Assembly: GCA_016716225.1 (NCBI GenBank)
Contig: JADJWT010000001.1
Span: forward strand, 2,428,501-2,492,500
Source of the DNA: Ignavibacteriota bacterium
GTDB taxonomy: Bacteria > Bacteroidota > Ignavibacteria > Ignavibacteriales > Melioribacteraceae
Direction of reading: 5' to 3'
Length of the DNA stretch: 64,000 nt
Part shown: positions 42,529-52,096 of the stretch, one piece after another
Position numbering within the stretch: position 1 is the first letter of the stretch
Layout of the letters: each line of letters opens with the position of its first letter
Made by a program: the position numbers and the translations under genes
Notes under the pieces: generated by a model
Told to the model about the DNA's origin: nothing
The model's database searches: none
What the model saw: the letters and a program-made list of their open reading frames with translations, nothing else

Positions 42529-43215
42529 ATGGAATTTTACATGAGTTATTACCTTGAACTATATAACATTAGCATCGATTACTATCAAAATAATTTAAAA
42601 ACAAGTGATCTTTTACCTAGTCGGAATATCTTAAAAGAAAATATTGAAAATATATTTAAAAAAATAAAAGATCAGAAAATTCAGAATTTGAATGAACTAT
42701 TAAATCAGTTAAAAGATAAAAAGAAACTTCAGAATTTTTCAAAACAAACTGGAATAGCAGAAGAGTACCTTACAATTCTAGTTAGAGAAATAAAAAGTAT
42801 TCAACCCAAACCAAATAATTTTATTGATTTTCCAAATGTTTCAAAAAATATTGTATCGAAACTTGAAAAACATGGTATTAAAAATACTTTACAATTATTT
42901 GATCAAGTATTAACAAAAAAAGATAGAAAAGAATTAGCAATAGAAATAGGAATAAATGAAATAGAAATTTTACGACTTACAAAGTTAACAGACCTTTCAA
43001 GAATTAGGTGGGTCAACCATACATTTGCATATGTATTATTAGAAGCCAATTATGATACCGTTGAAAAAGTAGCAAATGCTGATTACCGTAAATTGTATGA
43101 TGATGTAAAAAATCTTAATGCAGAAAGAAAAATATATAAAGGAAATATTGGCTTGCATGATATGAAACTTTGTGTTGAGTCTGCAAAAAATTTATCACTT
43201 GATATAAAATTTTAG
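42529..43215 (+). CDS. DUF4332-like helical protein
   Basis: A 228-aa protein, all helical. The central and C-terminal part resembles DUF4332, a helix-hairpin-helix-like fold: FPNVSKNIVSKLEKHGIKNTL, then RIRWVNHTFAYVLLEANY and TVEKVANADYRKLYDDV. Such domains are thought to bind nucleic acid, but their role is unproven. Starts at 42529 and 42541 are both possible. A terminator hairpin follows. It may be a former cassette without a recognisable site, or native chromosome. Confidence 0.7.
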   Translation: MEFYMSYYLELYNISIDYYQNNLKTSDLLPSRNILKENIENIFKKIKDQKIQNLNELLNQLKDKKKLQNFSKQTGIAEEYLTILVREIKSIQPKPNNFIDFPNVSKNIVSKLEKHGIKNTLQLFDQVLTKKDRKELAIEIGINEIEILRLTKLTDLSRIRWVNHTFAYVLLEANYDTVEKVANADYRKLYDDVKNLNAERKIYKGNIGLHDMKLCVESAKNLSLDIKF

Positions 43216-43244
43216 TGTAAAATATACTTTCTAAATAATAACTT

Positions 43245-43274
43245 ATTTGGTTTATAATAACCAAATTTATTTTT
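43245..43274 (+). terminator. Rho-independent terminator
   Basis: Perfect 8-bp stem ATTTGGTT (43245-43252) and AACCAAAT (43259-43266), then a T-rich run. It ends the DUF4332-like gene. Confidence 0.7.
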
Positions 43275-44056
43275 TATCCAAAAATATTCTGAAATTTGAA
43301 CAACTATATTTTACACAGAAAATTTTTGAATTAAATTTTATATTTCACAAAAAAACAAATTACTTTAGGAATTATTACATTAAAAATTCTAATGAGTTTT
43401 AAAAATTATTATAATTGTGAGTTATTAAATTCTACTCAGCATTAATTACATTACAAGTAAAAATATAAATTAGCTTCAAATTGAATAACCACTCATTAAA
43501 TTCACACCAAATTTCATTTCTAAATTCCGCAAAATTATTTTAAAAGTTAAATTCTTGCAATATCTAAAATCCTTCGTTTTATAATCGATAATACGAGCAT
43601 ATAATTCAGAATATCATTTTTCAGAGAATAGTAAGTCTTTTTGGGGGGAAGTTAGAAAATTGATAAAAATTTTTCTATTATTTTTTTGTCAATTAGGTTA
43701 TTCATTTATACAACATTTTTCACACAAATCACTCCAGAAATTATTGCTATTAATTGAACCAAAATTAAACCAAAGGACAATTTTTATTAAATAATCGTAA
43801 ATATGGTTTACTTGCGAAATTTCAATAACTATTTATATAGAAGTTTAAAATAAGACACACTTTCCGAACATGATGGTACTTGTATTCAGGTTAAAAAGTG
43901 AAGCGATTCGTTATATATTGAATTTTTAATAAATAAGACAATTGTAAAGAGAAATTTTTGATCTTGATAAAAAAACTTTAAAGTTAAACTGTGTCTGTTT
44001 CGTGGTTAAGATAATGTTAAATATTATAAAATGATTTATAAACAAAAGGATTCAAG
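43275..44056. other. Long intergenic region before the MCP gene
   Basis: About 780 bases without a convincing gene. A 44-codon TTG-started frame (43660-43794) follows a G-rich ribosome-like site but has ordinary AT-rich composition. No tRNA, attC or repeat was seen. It should contain the promoter of the chemoreceptor gene. Confidence 0.5.
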
Positions 44057-46162
44057 ATGTATAATAAAATTAAAAATTTAAAGGTTAATCAAAAAATATC
44101 ACTCATATTTTCAATTTTTATTTTTCTTGTATTATTCGTTGGTGGGGTAGGAATTTATAATATGAGTAAAATCCATAACCACTTAATAGGAATTGCAGAA
44201 GGAGATTTGCCAAGTTTGGATTTAATAATCCAAATTGATAGAGATATGCAACAGGCTTTAGTTGCCCAAAGAACAATGATTTTTTCAAATGTTGAAAGCG
44301 ATGCATATAAAAGTTTATTAAAAGATTACAATGAAAATATTGCTCAGATAAATGAAAGATGGGAAGAAGTAAAAGAATTGGGGCATCATGAAATTAGTGA
44401 TGAAAAAATCCAAGAATTTGAAAATGCAAAAGAAAACTGGATTAAAATTTCTCAAAACATAGTTGATGCAATAACTTCATATTCACCAGAAGGAAAAACA
44501 AATGCAATAGAGTTATCTTTTAATGAAGGTTCTAATTCATTTGAAAAAGCAAGGGATTTTATAAATGAATTCACTGAAAATTTAGAAAATGTTTCCAAAG
44601 GTGATATAGAATTAAGCGAATACTCTTACAATAATGCAATTATTCTAATTGCTATAGGAGTTGGAATTAGTATAATTTTATCAATTATAATTGGAAAATT
44701 AGTTCAAAATTTACTTGGGAAACCAATAGTAAAAGCTTCTGAAATGATGAATGAACTTAAAAAAGGAAAATTAAAACATAGACTTAAATTAGATTCCTCT
44801 GATGAAATTGGAGTTTTGAGCACATCAATGAATTCATTTGCAATAACACTTGAAGAAATTACTAATAAAATGTACAAAATTGCAAATGGTGATTTTGACA
44901 TTGAAATTAAGCACTTAAGTTCAGAAGATGAAATTAGTCCGGCGCTTCATAAAACAGTTGAAACATTACAAAATCTTAAGGGAGAAACGGATTATTTAAT
45001 AAATAGCGCATTAGAAGGAAAACTAAAAAACAGAGGAAACAGTTCAAAATTTAATGGCGGATATCAAGAAATTGTAAAAGGAATTAATGATACATTAGAT
45101 GCGGTTATACTTCCAATTGAAGAAGGAGCAAAAGTTCTAAAGGAAATGACCGAAGGTGATATGACAGTTCGTGTTGATGGCCAATATAAAGGTGATCATC
45201 AATTAATTAAAAATAGTATAAATTCTTTAGCTGATTCTTTTAATTCTTTACTTGTGCAGCTTTCAGAAGTTATTCATGCAACAGCTAGTGCATCAAATCA
45301 AATAACTTCAAGTGCAGAAGAAATGGCTGCAGGTTCCGAAGAACAAAGTTCACAAACAAGCGAAGTTGCAACTGCAATGGAACAAATGGCAGCAACAATT
45401 GCAGAAACTACAAGAAATGTTATCAAAACAAACGAAGCTGCAAAAGATTCAAAAGATCTTGCGTTGGAAGGAAAAAATATTATTGATTCCACAATTAATG
45501 GTATGAATAAAATTGAAAATGTTGTAAAACAAGCTTCTGATATTATTCTAGAATTAGGACAAAGCAGCACGCAAATTGGTCAAATTATTAAAGTAATTAA
45601 TGAAATTGCAGACCAAACAAATTTATTGGCACTTAATGCAGCCATTGAAGCGGCGAGGGCAGGAGATCATGGACGTGGTTTTGCGGTTGTTGCCGATGAG
45701 GTTAAAAAATTAGCTGAACGAACAACTGTTGCAACAAATGAAATTGCCGGAATGATTACAAAAATTCAGCAGGATAGCAATAATGCGGTTATTGCTATCA
45801 AAAAAGGAAATGATGAAGTTTCAAAAGGAATGGCAGAAGTTGTTAACGCTGGTGAATCGATGAGAAATATTGTAACTTCTTCTGATAAAGTTCTCGAAAT
45901 ATCATCGCAAGTTGCAACAACAAGCGAAGAACAGTCTTCAACTGTTGAGCAAATTAGTAAAAGTATTGAACTTATTAATTCGGTTTCTCAGGAATCTTCA
46001 GCTGGAATTCAACAAGTTGCCAATGCCACAAATGATTTAAATGTTCTTGCAGAACAACTTCAAACAATAGTGGGAAAATTCAGATTGGATAACACTTCAA
46101 ACTCATCAAGTTTTAGTAAAACGCACAGCATAAATAAAAAAGGATTATTGGTTAATTCGTAA
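44057..46162 (+). CDS. Methyl-accepting chemotaxis protein
   Basis: A 701-aa chemoreceptor. First membrane helix about residues 13-35, a helical periplasmic domain of the four-helix-bundle type (about 36-190), second membrane helix about 193-215, then HAMP and further HAMP-like modules (about 216-410). A long signalling domain has the conserved hairpin tip reading EIADQTNLLALNAAIEAARA (about 513-533), followed by GRGFAVVADEVKKLAERT. No C-terminal CheR-docking pentapeptide. It senses a periplasmic ligand and controls CheA; the ligand is unknown. Confidence 0.93.
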   Translation: MYNKIKNLKVNQKISLIFSIFIFLVLFVGGVGIYNMSKIHNHLIGIAEGDLPSLDLIIQIDRDMQQALVAQRTMIFSNVESDAYKSLLKDYNENIAQINERWEEVKELGHHEISDEKIQEFENAKENWIKISQNIVDAITSYSPEGKTNAIELSFNEGSNSFEKARDFINEFTENLENVSKGDIELSEYSYNNAIILIAIGVGISIILSIIIGKLVQNLLGKPIVKASEMMNELKKGKLKHRLKLDSSDEIGVLSTSMNSFAITLEEITNKMYKIANGDFDIEIKHLSSEDEISPALHKTVETLQNLKGETDYLINSALEGKLKNRGNSSKFNGGYQEIVKGINDTLDAVILPIEEGAKVLKEMTEGDMTVRVDGQYKGDHQLIKNSINSLADSFNSLLVQLSEVIHATASASNQITSSAEEMAAGSEEQSSQTSEVATAMEQMAATIAETTRNVIKTNEAAKDSKDLALEGKNIIDSTINGMNKIENVVKQASDIILELGQSSTQIGQIIKVINEIADQTNLLALNAAIEAARAGDHGRGFAVVADEVKKLAERTTVATNEIAGMITKIQQDSNNAVIAIKKGNDEVSKGMAEVVNAGESMRNIVTSSDKVLEISSQVATTSEEQSSTVEQISKSIELINSVSQESSAGIQQVANATNDLNVLAEQLQTIVGKFRLDNTSNSSSFSKTHSINKKGLLVNS

Positions 46163-46184
46163 TAAAAAACTAATCTAAAATTTT

Positions 46185-46220
46185 AATCCCATAGATTTTT
46201 TTATTTATGGGATTTTTTTA
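46185..46220 (+). terminator. Rho-independent terminator
   Basis: Stem AATCCCATA (46185-46193) with TATGGGATT (46206-46214), followed by a T-run. It closes the chemoreceptor gene; dapF begins 38 nt later. Confidence 0.85.
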
Positions 46221-46257
46221 TTTCTACCAATCGAACAAAAATGTTAATTTGCAGAAT

Positions 46258-47097
46258 ATGGAGAAAATCAATTTTATAAAAATGAATGGTGCAGGAAATG
46301 ATTTTGTTTTGGTTAACCAAATTGAAAATCCAAACTTTGTTCCAAATTCCGATTTGATAAAAGAAATTTGTAATAGAAGAAAAGGAATTGGTGCCGATGG
46401 ATTTTTATTTATTAAGAAAAATGTTAATTATGATTTTGAACTTGAATATTATAATTCGAATGGTAAACTCGGTTCCTTGTGTGGAAACGGTGCAAGATGT
46501 TCAATAAAATTTGCGCTCGAAAATTTTAACATCAAAAATGCCACTGCAACATTTTTGTGCAATAATAAAATTTATTCCGGTGAAAAAGTTAATTCTGAAA
46601 TTATCAAATTTAATTTGAATGAAATTTCTGAAATAAGATTAAATCAAAAAATTTTGTTTGAAGGAAAAAATCTAAAATTTCATTTTGTTGATAACGGTTC
46701 ACCTCACGTAATAATTTTTTGGGAAGATTTTGAAAATTTCACAAAAGAAAATTTTGATGAATTTGATGTTTTCAATTTTGGAAGAAAAATTAGATATTCT
46801 GATATTTTCAAACCTTTTGGAACAAATGTAAATTTCATAAAAATTGAAGAAAAAATTAAAATCAGAACTTACGAAAGAGGAGTTGAGGAAGAAACTTTTG
46901 CTTGCGGAACTGGGGTTGTTGCATCTGCAGTAATTCTAAGTTTACTTAAGAAAATAAATTCGCCAATTACATTTTTAACAAAAGATTTTGATGTTCTAAC
47001 TGTAGAATTTGAGAAAAAAAAAGAAAAATTTGAAAAAATTACCTTAACAGGACCTGCAAAAATTAATTATATTGGAGTTTACAATTTTCAAAAATAG
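46258..47097 (+). CDS. dapF: Diaminopimelate epimerase
   Basis: A 279-aa protein with the DapF signatures: MNGAGNDFVLVNQ at the start, the first catalytic cysteine in LCGNGARCSIKFA and the second in EETFACGTGVVASA. It interconverts LL- and meso-diaminopimelate for lysine and peptidoglycan synthesis. I start at ATG 46258 rather than 46207, which would add a hydrophobic stretch overlapping the upstream terminator. Confidence 0.93.
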   Translation: MEKINFIKMNGAGNDFVLVNQIENPNFVPNSDLIKEICNRRKGIGADGFLFIKKNVNYDFELEYYNSNGKLGSLCGNGARCSIKFALENFNIKNATATFLCNNKIYSGEKVNSEIIKFNLNEISEIRLNQKILFEGKNLKFHFVDNGSPHVIIFWEDFENFTKENFDEFDVFNFGRKIRYSDIFKPFGTNVNFIKIEEKIKIRTYERGVEEETFACGTGVVASAVILSLLKKINSPITFLTKDFDVLTVEFEKKKEKFEKITLTGPAKINYIGVYNFQK

Positions 47098-47105
47098 GGA
47101 GTTAC

Positions 47106-47408
47106 ATGGGGAAAGTTATATTTTCTATTAGTTATGATATAATTCCAGAAAAAAGAGTTGAATATTTAGGAATTGTGCGTGAATTAAAAAGTATAATAAA
47201 ATCTGAAGGTTTAGAAAGTTATTCTGTATTTGAGCAAAAATCAAAAGAAAATAGTTTTCAAGAAATTTATGTTTACAAATCTCAACAAGCTTGGGAAGAT
47301 TCTGACGAATCTGAAAATGAAAGAGTAGATATTTTAATGACAAAATTATCAGATTTGATTAAAGAAAAATCAACTCAATATTCTACTTTATTCGAAATCG
47401 AAAATTAA
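47106..47408 (+). CDS. ABM-like ferredoxin-fold small protein
   Basis: A 100-aa protein with the beta-alpha-beta-beta pattern of the antibiotic-biosynthesis-monooxygenase/Dabb superfamily: VIFSISYDIIPEKRVEYLGI, then SYSVFEQKSKENSFQEIYVY. Catalysis is not demonstrated. It lies 8 nt after dapF and is probably co-transcribed with it. Confidence 0.6.
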   Translation: MGKVIFSISYDIIPEKRVEYLGIVRELKSIIKSEGLESYSVFEQKSKENSFQEIYVYKSQQAWEDSDESENERVDILMTKLSDLIKEKSTQYSTLFEIEN

Positions 47409-47437
47409 AATTTCCAATAAATTTAAGAATTTCTAAA

Positions 47438-48481
47438 ATGTATGAATACATTGGCGCAATTCATATGCATTCAAAATTCTCCGATGGTTCAGGAGATCCC
47501 GCCAAAATAGCTCAATTTGCTGATGAAGTTGGGCTTGATTTTATAATTCTTACCGACCATAATACATTGCGTGCTTTAAATGAAGGTTATGAAAAATGGT
47601 ATGGTCAAACTTTGCTATTGGTTGGCTGCGAATTGAATGATAAATTCAATAAAAATCACTATCTCGCAATGAATATTTCTGAAACTTATTCCACGCGCCA
47701 ATCTGCAAAAGAATATGTGAAAAAAGTAAAAGATGCCGGGGGAATTGGATTTATTGCACATCCGTTTGAAGAAAGAAATTCGATGAAGGAACACCCACCT
47801 TATCCTTGGACAGATTGGGATGCGGGAGACTTTACCGGAATTGAAATATGGAATCACATGTCTGAATGGATGGAAGGACTTACTGAACAAAATAAATATG
47901 CACATTTTATTCATCCACTAAGATCAATTATTGCTCCAAATAAAAAATCATTGCAAAAATGGGATGAACTAAATAAAAAAAGAAAAGTTGTTGGAATTGG
48001 CGGAATAGATGCGCATGCACATAAGATAAATGTTTTAGGTTTTGTAGAAGTTGAAGTTTTTCCATACAAAGTTTTATTTAAATCTATTAGAACACACATT
48101 CTTACTGAAAAAAAACTAAGATCGAAAAATATTTCGGTAAATACTGCAAAACAAATAATTTATGAAAGTTTGGAAAAAGGGAAATGTTTCATTTCAAATG
48201 ATTATCACGGTGATGCAAAAGGATTTAAATTTTATGCAAAAATTGGGAATGAACATTTCCAAATGGGTGAAACCGTGAAAAAATCGGGAAAAATTAATCT
48301 AAAAATTATTCTTCCCAATAAAATTGGAAAAATTACATTAATTCATAACGGAAAACCGATTAGTGCGGTTGAAAATATGGAAGCAGATTTTATTGTTCAA
48401 AAATCCGGACAATATAGAGTTGAAGTTTACCTAAATAATCAAGCATGGATTTTTTCTAATCACATTAGGATTGAAAACTAA
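47438..48481 (+). CDS. PHP-domain metal-dependent phosphoesterase
   Basis: A 347-aa protein. The PHP domain has the HxH ligands in AIHMHSKFSDGSGDP, then DFIILTDHNTLRAL and VGGIDAHAHK-like ligands near residue 190 (GGIDAHAHKIN). A C-terminal beta domain of about 90 residues follows (LIHNGKPISAVE). Related proteins are nucleoside or phosphoester hydrolases; the substrate here is unknown. Confidence 0.82.
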   Translation: MYEYIGAIHMHSKFSDGSGDPAKIAQFADEVGLDFIILTDHNTLRALNEGYEKWYGQTLLLVGCELNDKFNKNHYLAMNISETYSTRQSAKEYVKKVKDAGGIGFIAHPFEERNSMKEHPPYPWTDWDAGDFTGIEIWNHMSEWMEGLTEQNKYAHFIHPLRSIIAPNKKSLQKWDELNKKRKVVGIGGIDAHAHKINVLGFVEVEVFPYKVLFKSIRTHILTEKKLRSKNISVNTAKQIIYESLEKGKCFISNDYHGDAKGFKFYAKIGNEHFQMGETVKKSGKINLKIILPNKIGKITLIHNGKPISAVENMEADFIVQKSGQYRVEVYLNNQAWIFSNHIRIEN

Positions 48482-48537
48482 TATTTATTATTTTTCCCGT
48501 TCAAAATTGAATCTCATTCAAAAATCCAAATAAAATT

Positions 48538-49221
48538 ATGATAGGAAAAAAGAAAAAACTTTCGAAAAAAGAAATTCAAGAAGACAAACTTGTAACTAGT
48601 TTTTATAAAACTCAAGGCTTCTTTGAAAAAAATCAACAAAATTTATTAATCGGAATTGGCGCAATTGCAGTGATTGTTTTAGCAATTTTTTGGTATAACA
48701 GCAAAGTTGAAGACGATAATATTCAAGCAACAACACAACTTGCAAGTGTAATTCCTCTTTATGAACAAGGTCAATATCAAAAAGCTATTGATGGAGAACC
48801 CGGAACAAATGTTACTGGTTTACTTTCAATTGTAGAGAATTTCGGCAACACTTCCCAAGGCGAAATTGCAAAAATGTACTTAGCAAATTGCTATTTTTCA
48901 TTAGGAAACTATGAAAAAGCAAATGAATATTATTCTGATTATTCTGGGGATAATGATTTATATAAAGCAAGTTCATTAGCCGGACAAGCTGCTTGCAATG
49001 AAATGAAAGGTAATTTTGAAGATGCAGCTGATGATTATAAAAAAGCAGCAAATGTCGTTAAAATGGAATCTCAAGCAGCATCATATTTATTGAGTGCAGG
49101 AAAAAATTATCTTAAAGCAAATGCCGCTGATAAAGCAAAAGAATTATTTGAACAAATAACAAATGATTATAAAAACACGAATGCAGCTAGAGAAATCGAA
49201 AGATTTTCTTATAATTTTTAA
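48538..49221 (+). CDS. TPR-repeat membrane-anchored protein
   Basis: A 227-aa protein with a short basic N-terminus, one membrane helix (about residues 35-56) and a series of TPR-like repeats (LANCYFSLGNYEKANEYY, then AACNEMKGNFEDAADDYKKA). It resembles the YfgM/TPR_21 type of envelope chaperone. It is followed 20 nt later by efp. Confidence 0.75.
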   Translation: MIGKKKKLSKKEIQEDKLVTSFYKTQGFFEKNQQNLLIGIGAIAVIVLAIFWYNSKVEDDNIQATTQLASVIPLYEQGQYQKAIDGEPGTNVTGLLSIVENFGNTSQGEIAKMYLANCYFSLGNYEKANEYYSDYSGDNDLYKASSLAGQAACNEMKGNFEDAADDYKKAANVVKMESQAASYLLSAGKNYLKANAADKAKELFEQITNDYKNTNAAREIERFSYNF

Positions 49222-49241
49222 TAACAAAAACAATTAAGGGT

Positions 49242-49808
49242 ATGGCAGATACATCAGATTTCAGAAATGGATTAATCATTAAATTCAAAAATGATTTATA
49301 TACAATAACAGAATTTCAGCACGTAAAACCAGGAAAAGGCGGGGCTTTTGTTAGAACAACTTTAAAAAATTTACGCTCCGGAAAAGTTCTTGATAATACT
49401 TTTAGATCCGGTGAAAGTGTAGAAGTTGTTAGAGTTGAAAGAAGAAAATATCAATATTTATTTAGAGAATCTAACGATTTAGTAATAATGGATAATGATA
49501 CTTACGAACAAATTAATGTTTCGGAGAATTTATTTGATGGCGGTGATAAGTTTCTTAAAGAAGGTGAAGAAATTGATTTACTTGTTGACGATAAAGATCA
49601 AATTATTACAGTCGAAATTCCTTTATTCGTTCAGTTAAAAGTAATTGAAACCGAACCGGGTTTTAGAGGAAATACTGCAACAAATGCAATGAAACCCGCA
49701 AAATTAGAAACCGGAGTTACAATCAACGTTCCACTTTTTATTGATCAAGATGATGTTTTAAAAGTTGATACAAGAACCGGTCAATACATGGAAAGAATTA
49801 AAAGTTAA
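49242..49808 (+). CDS. efp: Elongation factor P
   Basis: A 188-aa EF-P of standard length. The domain I tip loop is HVKPGKGGAFVR, with Lys32 as the residue normally modified. Domain III ends with VDTRTGQYMERI. EF-P relieves ribosome stalling at polyproline. The order efp-accB-accC is the common bacterial cluster. Confidence 0.96.
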   Translation: MADTSDFRNGLIIKFKNDLYTITEFQHVKPGKGGAFVRTTLKNLRSGKVLDNTFRSGESVEVVRVERRKYQYLFRESNDLVIMDNDTYEQINVSENLFDGGDKFLKEGEEIDLLVDDKDQIITVEIPLFVQLKVIETEPGFRGNTATNAMKPAKLETGVTINVPLFIDQDDVLKVDTRTGQYMERIKS

Positions 49809-49816
49809 GGGGAAAA

Positions 49817-50287
49817 ATGGATATTAATGAAATTAAAAAACTTATAAAAGTTTTTGAATCAAGCACGATAACGGAATTAACAGTTCACGAAGGTGATTTA
49901 AAAATTAAAATTTCTAAAAACGGATCCTTTAATACTCCAATTTATACAACTCAGAATATTCCGGTTCAAAATCAAATTTTAACAAATTCTTCCGAATCAA
50001 ATAAAATAATTACTGTTTCAGAAACTCCCAAAGCAAAAGATGAAAATTTTCATATTATTAAATCACCCATTGTTGGTACATTTTACCGCGCTCCTGCACC
50101 TGATGCAGATGCATATGTTCAAGTCGGTGATAATGTAAATACCGGAACTGTGCTTTGTATTGTTGAAGCAATGAAATTGATGAATGAAATTGAATGTGAT
50201 ACAAATGGTAAAATTGTACAAATTTTAGTTGAAGACGGCACACCAGTTGAGTATAACCAACCGTTATTTAAAATTGAGAAAAGTTAA
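49817..50287 (+). CDS. accB: Biotin carboxyl carrier protein of acetyl-CoA carboxylase
   Basis: A 156-aa protein. The N-terminal helix and a linker lead to the C-terminal biotinyl domain: IVGTFYRAPAPDADAYV and the biotinylation motif EAMKLMNE (Lys about residue 118). It carries the carboxyl group between AccC and AccAD. AAGGGG precedes the ATG. Confidence 0.96.
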   Translation: MDINEIKKLIKVFESSTITELTVHEGDLKIKISKNGSFNTPIYTTQNIPVQNQILTNSSESNKIITVSETPKAKDENFHIIKSPIVGTFYRAPAPDADAYVQVGDNVNTGTVLCIVEAMKLMNEIECDTNGKIVQILVEDGTPVEYNQPLFKIEKS

Positions 50288-50300
50288 TTAGGAGTTCTAT

Positions 50301-51638
50301 TTGTTCAAGAAAATACTGATTGCAAACAGAGGCGAAATTGCACTTAGAATAATTAGAACTTGCAAAGAGTTGGGAATTCCTACTGTTGCTGTTTATTCTG
50401 AAGCAGATAAAGATTCTCTTCATGTTGTTTTTGCCGATGAAGCAGTTTGTATTGGTCCAGCGTCTTCAAAAGAAAGTTATCTAAAAATTCCAAGTATTAT
50501 TTCTGCAGCTCAAGTTACAGGTGCAGACGCAATTCATCCGGGTTATGGTTTTTTAGCCGAAAATTCAGAATTTTCTGAAATTTGTGCTGAATCAAATATA
50601 AAATTTATTGGTCCATCTCCGGATATGATTGATAAAATGGGTGACAAAGCATTTGCAAAATCAACCATGAAAAAATGTGGAGTTCTGGTTGTTCCAGGCA
50701 GTGACGGCGCAGTTTCCGATGTTGAAGAAGCAAAAAAAATTGCTCAAGAAATTGGTTATCCTTTAATGCTAAAAGCATCAGCTGGCGGCGGTGGAAAAGG
50801 TATGAGAATCGTTTGGAAAGAAGATGAAATTATGAAGGCTTTCCAAACAGCAAGCAACGAGGCATTTGCTGCATTTAATAATGGTGAACTATACCTTGAA
50901 AAATTTATTGAAAATCCTCACCATGTTGAAATTCAAGTAATGGGAGATCAATTTGGAAATGTTTATCATTACGGCGAAAGAGATTGCACAATTCAGCGAA
51001 GACATCAAAAATTAATTGAAGAAACTCCAAGTCCAATAATTACTGAAGAAACAAGACAAAAAATGGCTGAAGCAGCAATCCTTGGTGCAAAATCAGTCAA
51101 TTATGAAGGAGCAGGAACTATCGAATTTTTGGTTGATAAACATCAAAATTTTTATTTTATAGAAATGAATACAAGAATTCAAGTTGAGCATCCGGTTACG
51201 GAAATGGTTAATAATATTGATTTAATAAAACAGCAAATTTTAGTTGCTGCTGGAAATAAAATTACAGAAATTCCTAAAAAGCCAAACGGACATTGTTTTG
51301 AATTTAGAATCAATGCCGAAGATCCGGATAATGGATTTCGTCCTTCTCCCGGAAAAATTAATTATCTACATTTCCCCGGCGGATTTGGTGTTAGAGTTGA
51401 TTCACATATTTACAATCAATATACTGTTCCTCCAAATTATGATTCTTTACTTGCAAAATTAATTGTTTGGGGTGGAGATAGAGAACATGCTATTTCGAGA
51501 GCGCTTAGAGCATTTGAAGAATTTGCTGTTGATGGAATTAAAACAACAATTCCATTTCATATAAAAGTTTTACAAAATGAAAAATTTAGAAATGCTGATT
51601 ATGATACTTCTTTTATCGATAAATATTTTGCGAAATAA
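50301..51638 (+). CDS. accC: Acetyl-CoA carboxylase, biotin carboxylase subunit
   Basis: A 445-aa ATP-grasp enzyme of normal length: ILIANRGEIALRI at the start, HPGYGFLAENSEF, the glycine-rich KASAGGGGKGMRI loop and the active site FIEMNTRIQVEHPVTE. It carboxylates biotin on AccB using ATP and bicarbonate. The start is TTG 50301, with AGGAG 7 nt upstream. Confidence 0.96.
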   Translation: MFKKILIANRGEIALRIIRTCKELGIPTVAVYSEADKDSLHVVFADEAVCIGPASSKESYLKIPSIISAAQVTGADAIHPGYGFLAENSEFSEICAESNIKFIGPSPDMIDKMGDKAFAKSTMKKCGVLVVPGSDGAVSDVEEAKKIAQEIGYPLMLKASAGGGGKGMRIVWKEDEIMKAFQTASNEAFAAFNNGELYLEKFIENPHHVEIQVMGDQFGNVYHYGERDCTIQRRHQKLIEETPSPIITEETRQKMAEAAILGAKSVNYEGAGTIEFLVDKHQNFYFIEMNTRIQVEHPVTEMVNNIDLIKQQILVAAGNKITEIPKKPNGHCFEFRINAEDPDNGFRPSPGKINYLHFPGGFGVRVDSHIYNQYTVPPNYDSLLAKLIVWGGDREHAISRALRAFEEFAVDGIKTTIPFHIKVLQNEKFRNADYDTSFIDKYFAK

Positions 51639-51653
51639 ATAATAGAGGTTAAT

Positions 51654-52034
51654 ATGAATATTCCATCAGACTTAAAATATACAAAAGATCATGAATGGAT
51701 TAAAGTTGAAGGCAGTGAAGCAAAAATTGGCATTACAGAATATGCACAAGGTGAATTAGGAGATATAGTTTTTGTAGATATTTCTCCCGATCTAAGTGAA
51801 ATTACAAAAGGTGAACCTTTTGGAACAATTGAAGCCGTTAAAACCGTAAGTGATTTATTTGCTCCATGTAACGGGAAAATTTTAGAAATTAATTCCAAAC
51901 TTGGTGATAAACCGGAATTAATAAATAATGATCCATACGGCGAAGGATGGATTATAAAAATTGAAATTACATCTCAATCAGATTTAGAAGAACTACTTGA
52001 TAACGTTACTTATCAAACTCAAATTACTGCATAA
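51654..52034 (+). CDS. gcvH: Glycine cleavage system H protein
   Basis: A 126-aa lipoyl-domain protein: YTKDHEWIKVEGSEAKIGIT at the start, with the lipoylated Lys in GTIEAVKTVSDLFAP (about residue 63). It shuttles aminomethyl groups and, in many bacteria, also donates lipoate to other enzymes. It is on its own here, 15 nt after accC. Confidence 0.95.
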   Translation: MNIPSDLKYTKDHEWIKVEGSEAKIGITEYAQGELGDIVFVDISPDLSEITKGEPFGTIEAVKTVSDLFAPCNGKILEINSKLGDKPELINNDPYGEGWIIKIEITSQSDLEELLDNVTYQTQITA

Positions 52035-52043
52035 TATTTCTCA

Positions 52044-52077
52044 AAGCCGGAATTCATTCTGAAAGCCGGCATTTTTT
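52044..52077 (+). terminator. Terminator after gcvH
   Basis: GCCGG (52046-52050) pairs with CCGGC (about 52065-52069), followed by ATTTTTTAAT. It ends the efp-acc-gcvH transcript. Confidence 0.7.
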
Positions 52078-52096
52078 AATTTTTCTATTAAATAAC

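Noticed and set aside
43660..43794. Short TTG-started frame of 44 codons after a G-rich site
   Set aside because: Too short, ordinary AT-rich composition, no recognisable features.
45298..45570. Minus-strand 90-codon frame in the chemoreceptor gene
   Set aside because: Antisense to the conserved MCP signalling domain; a shadow.
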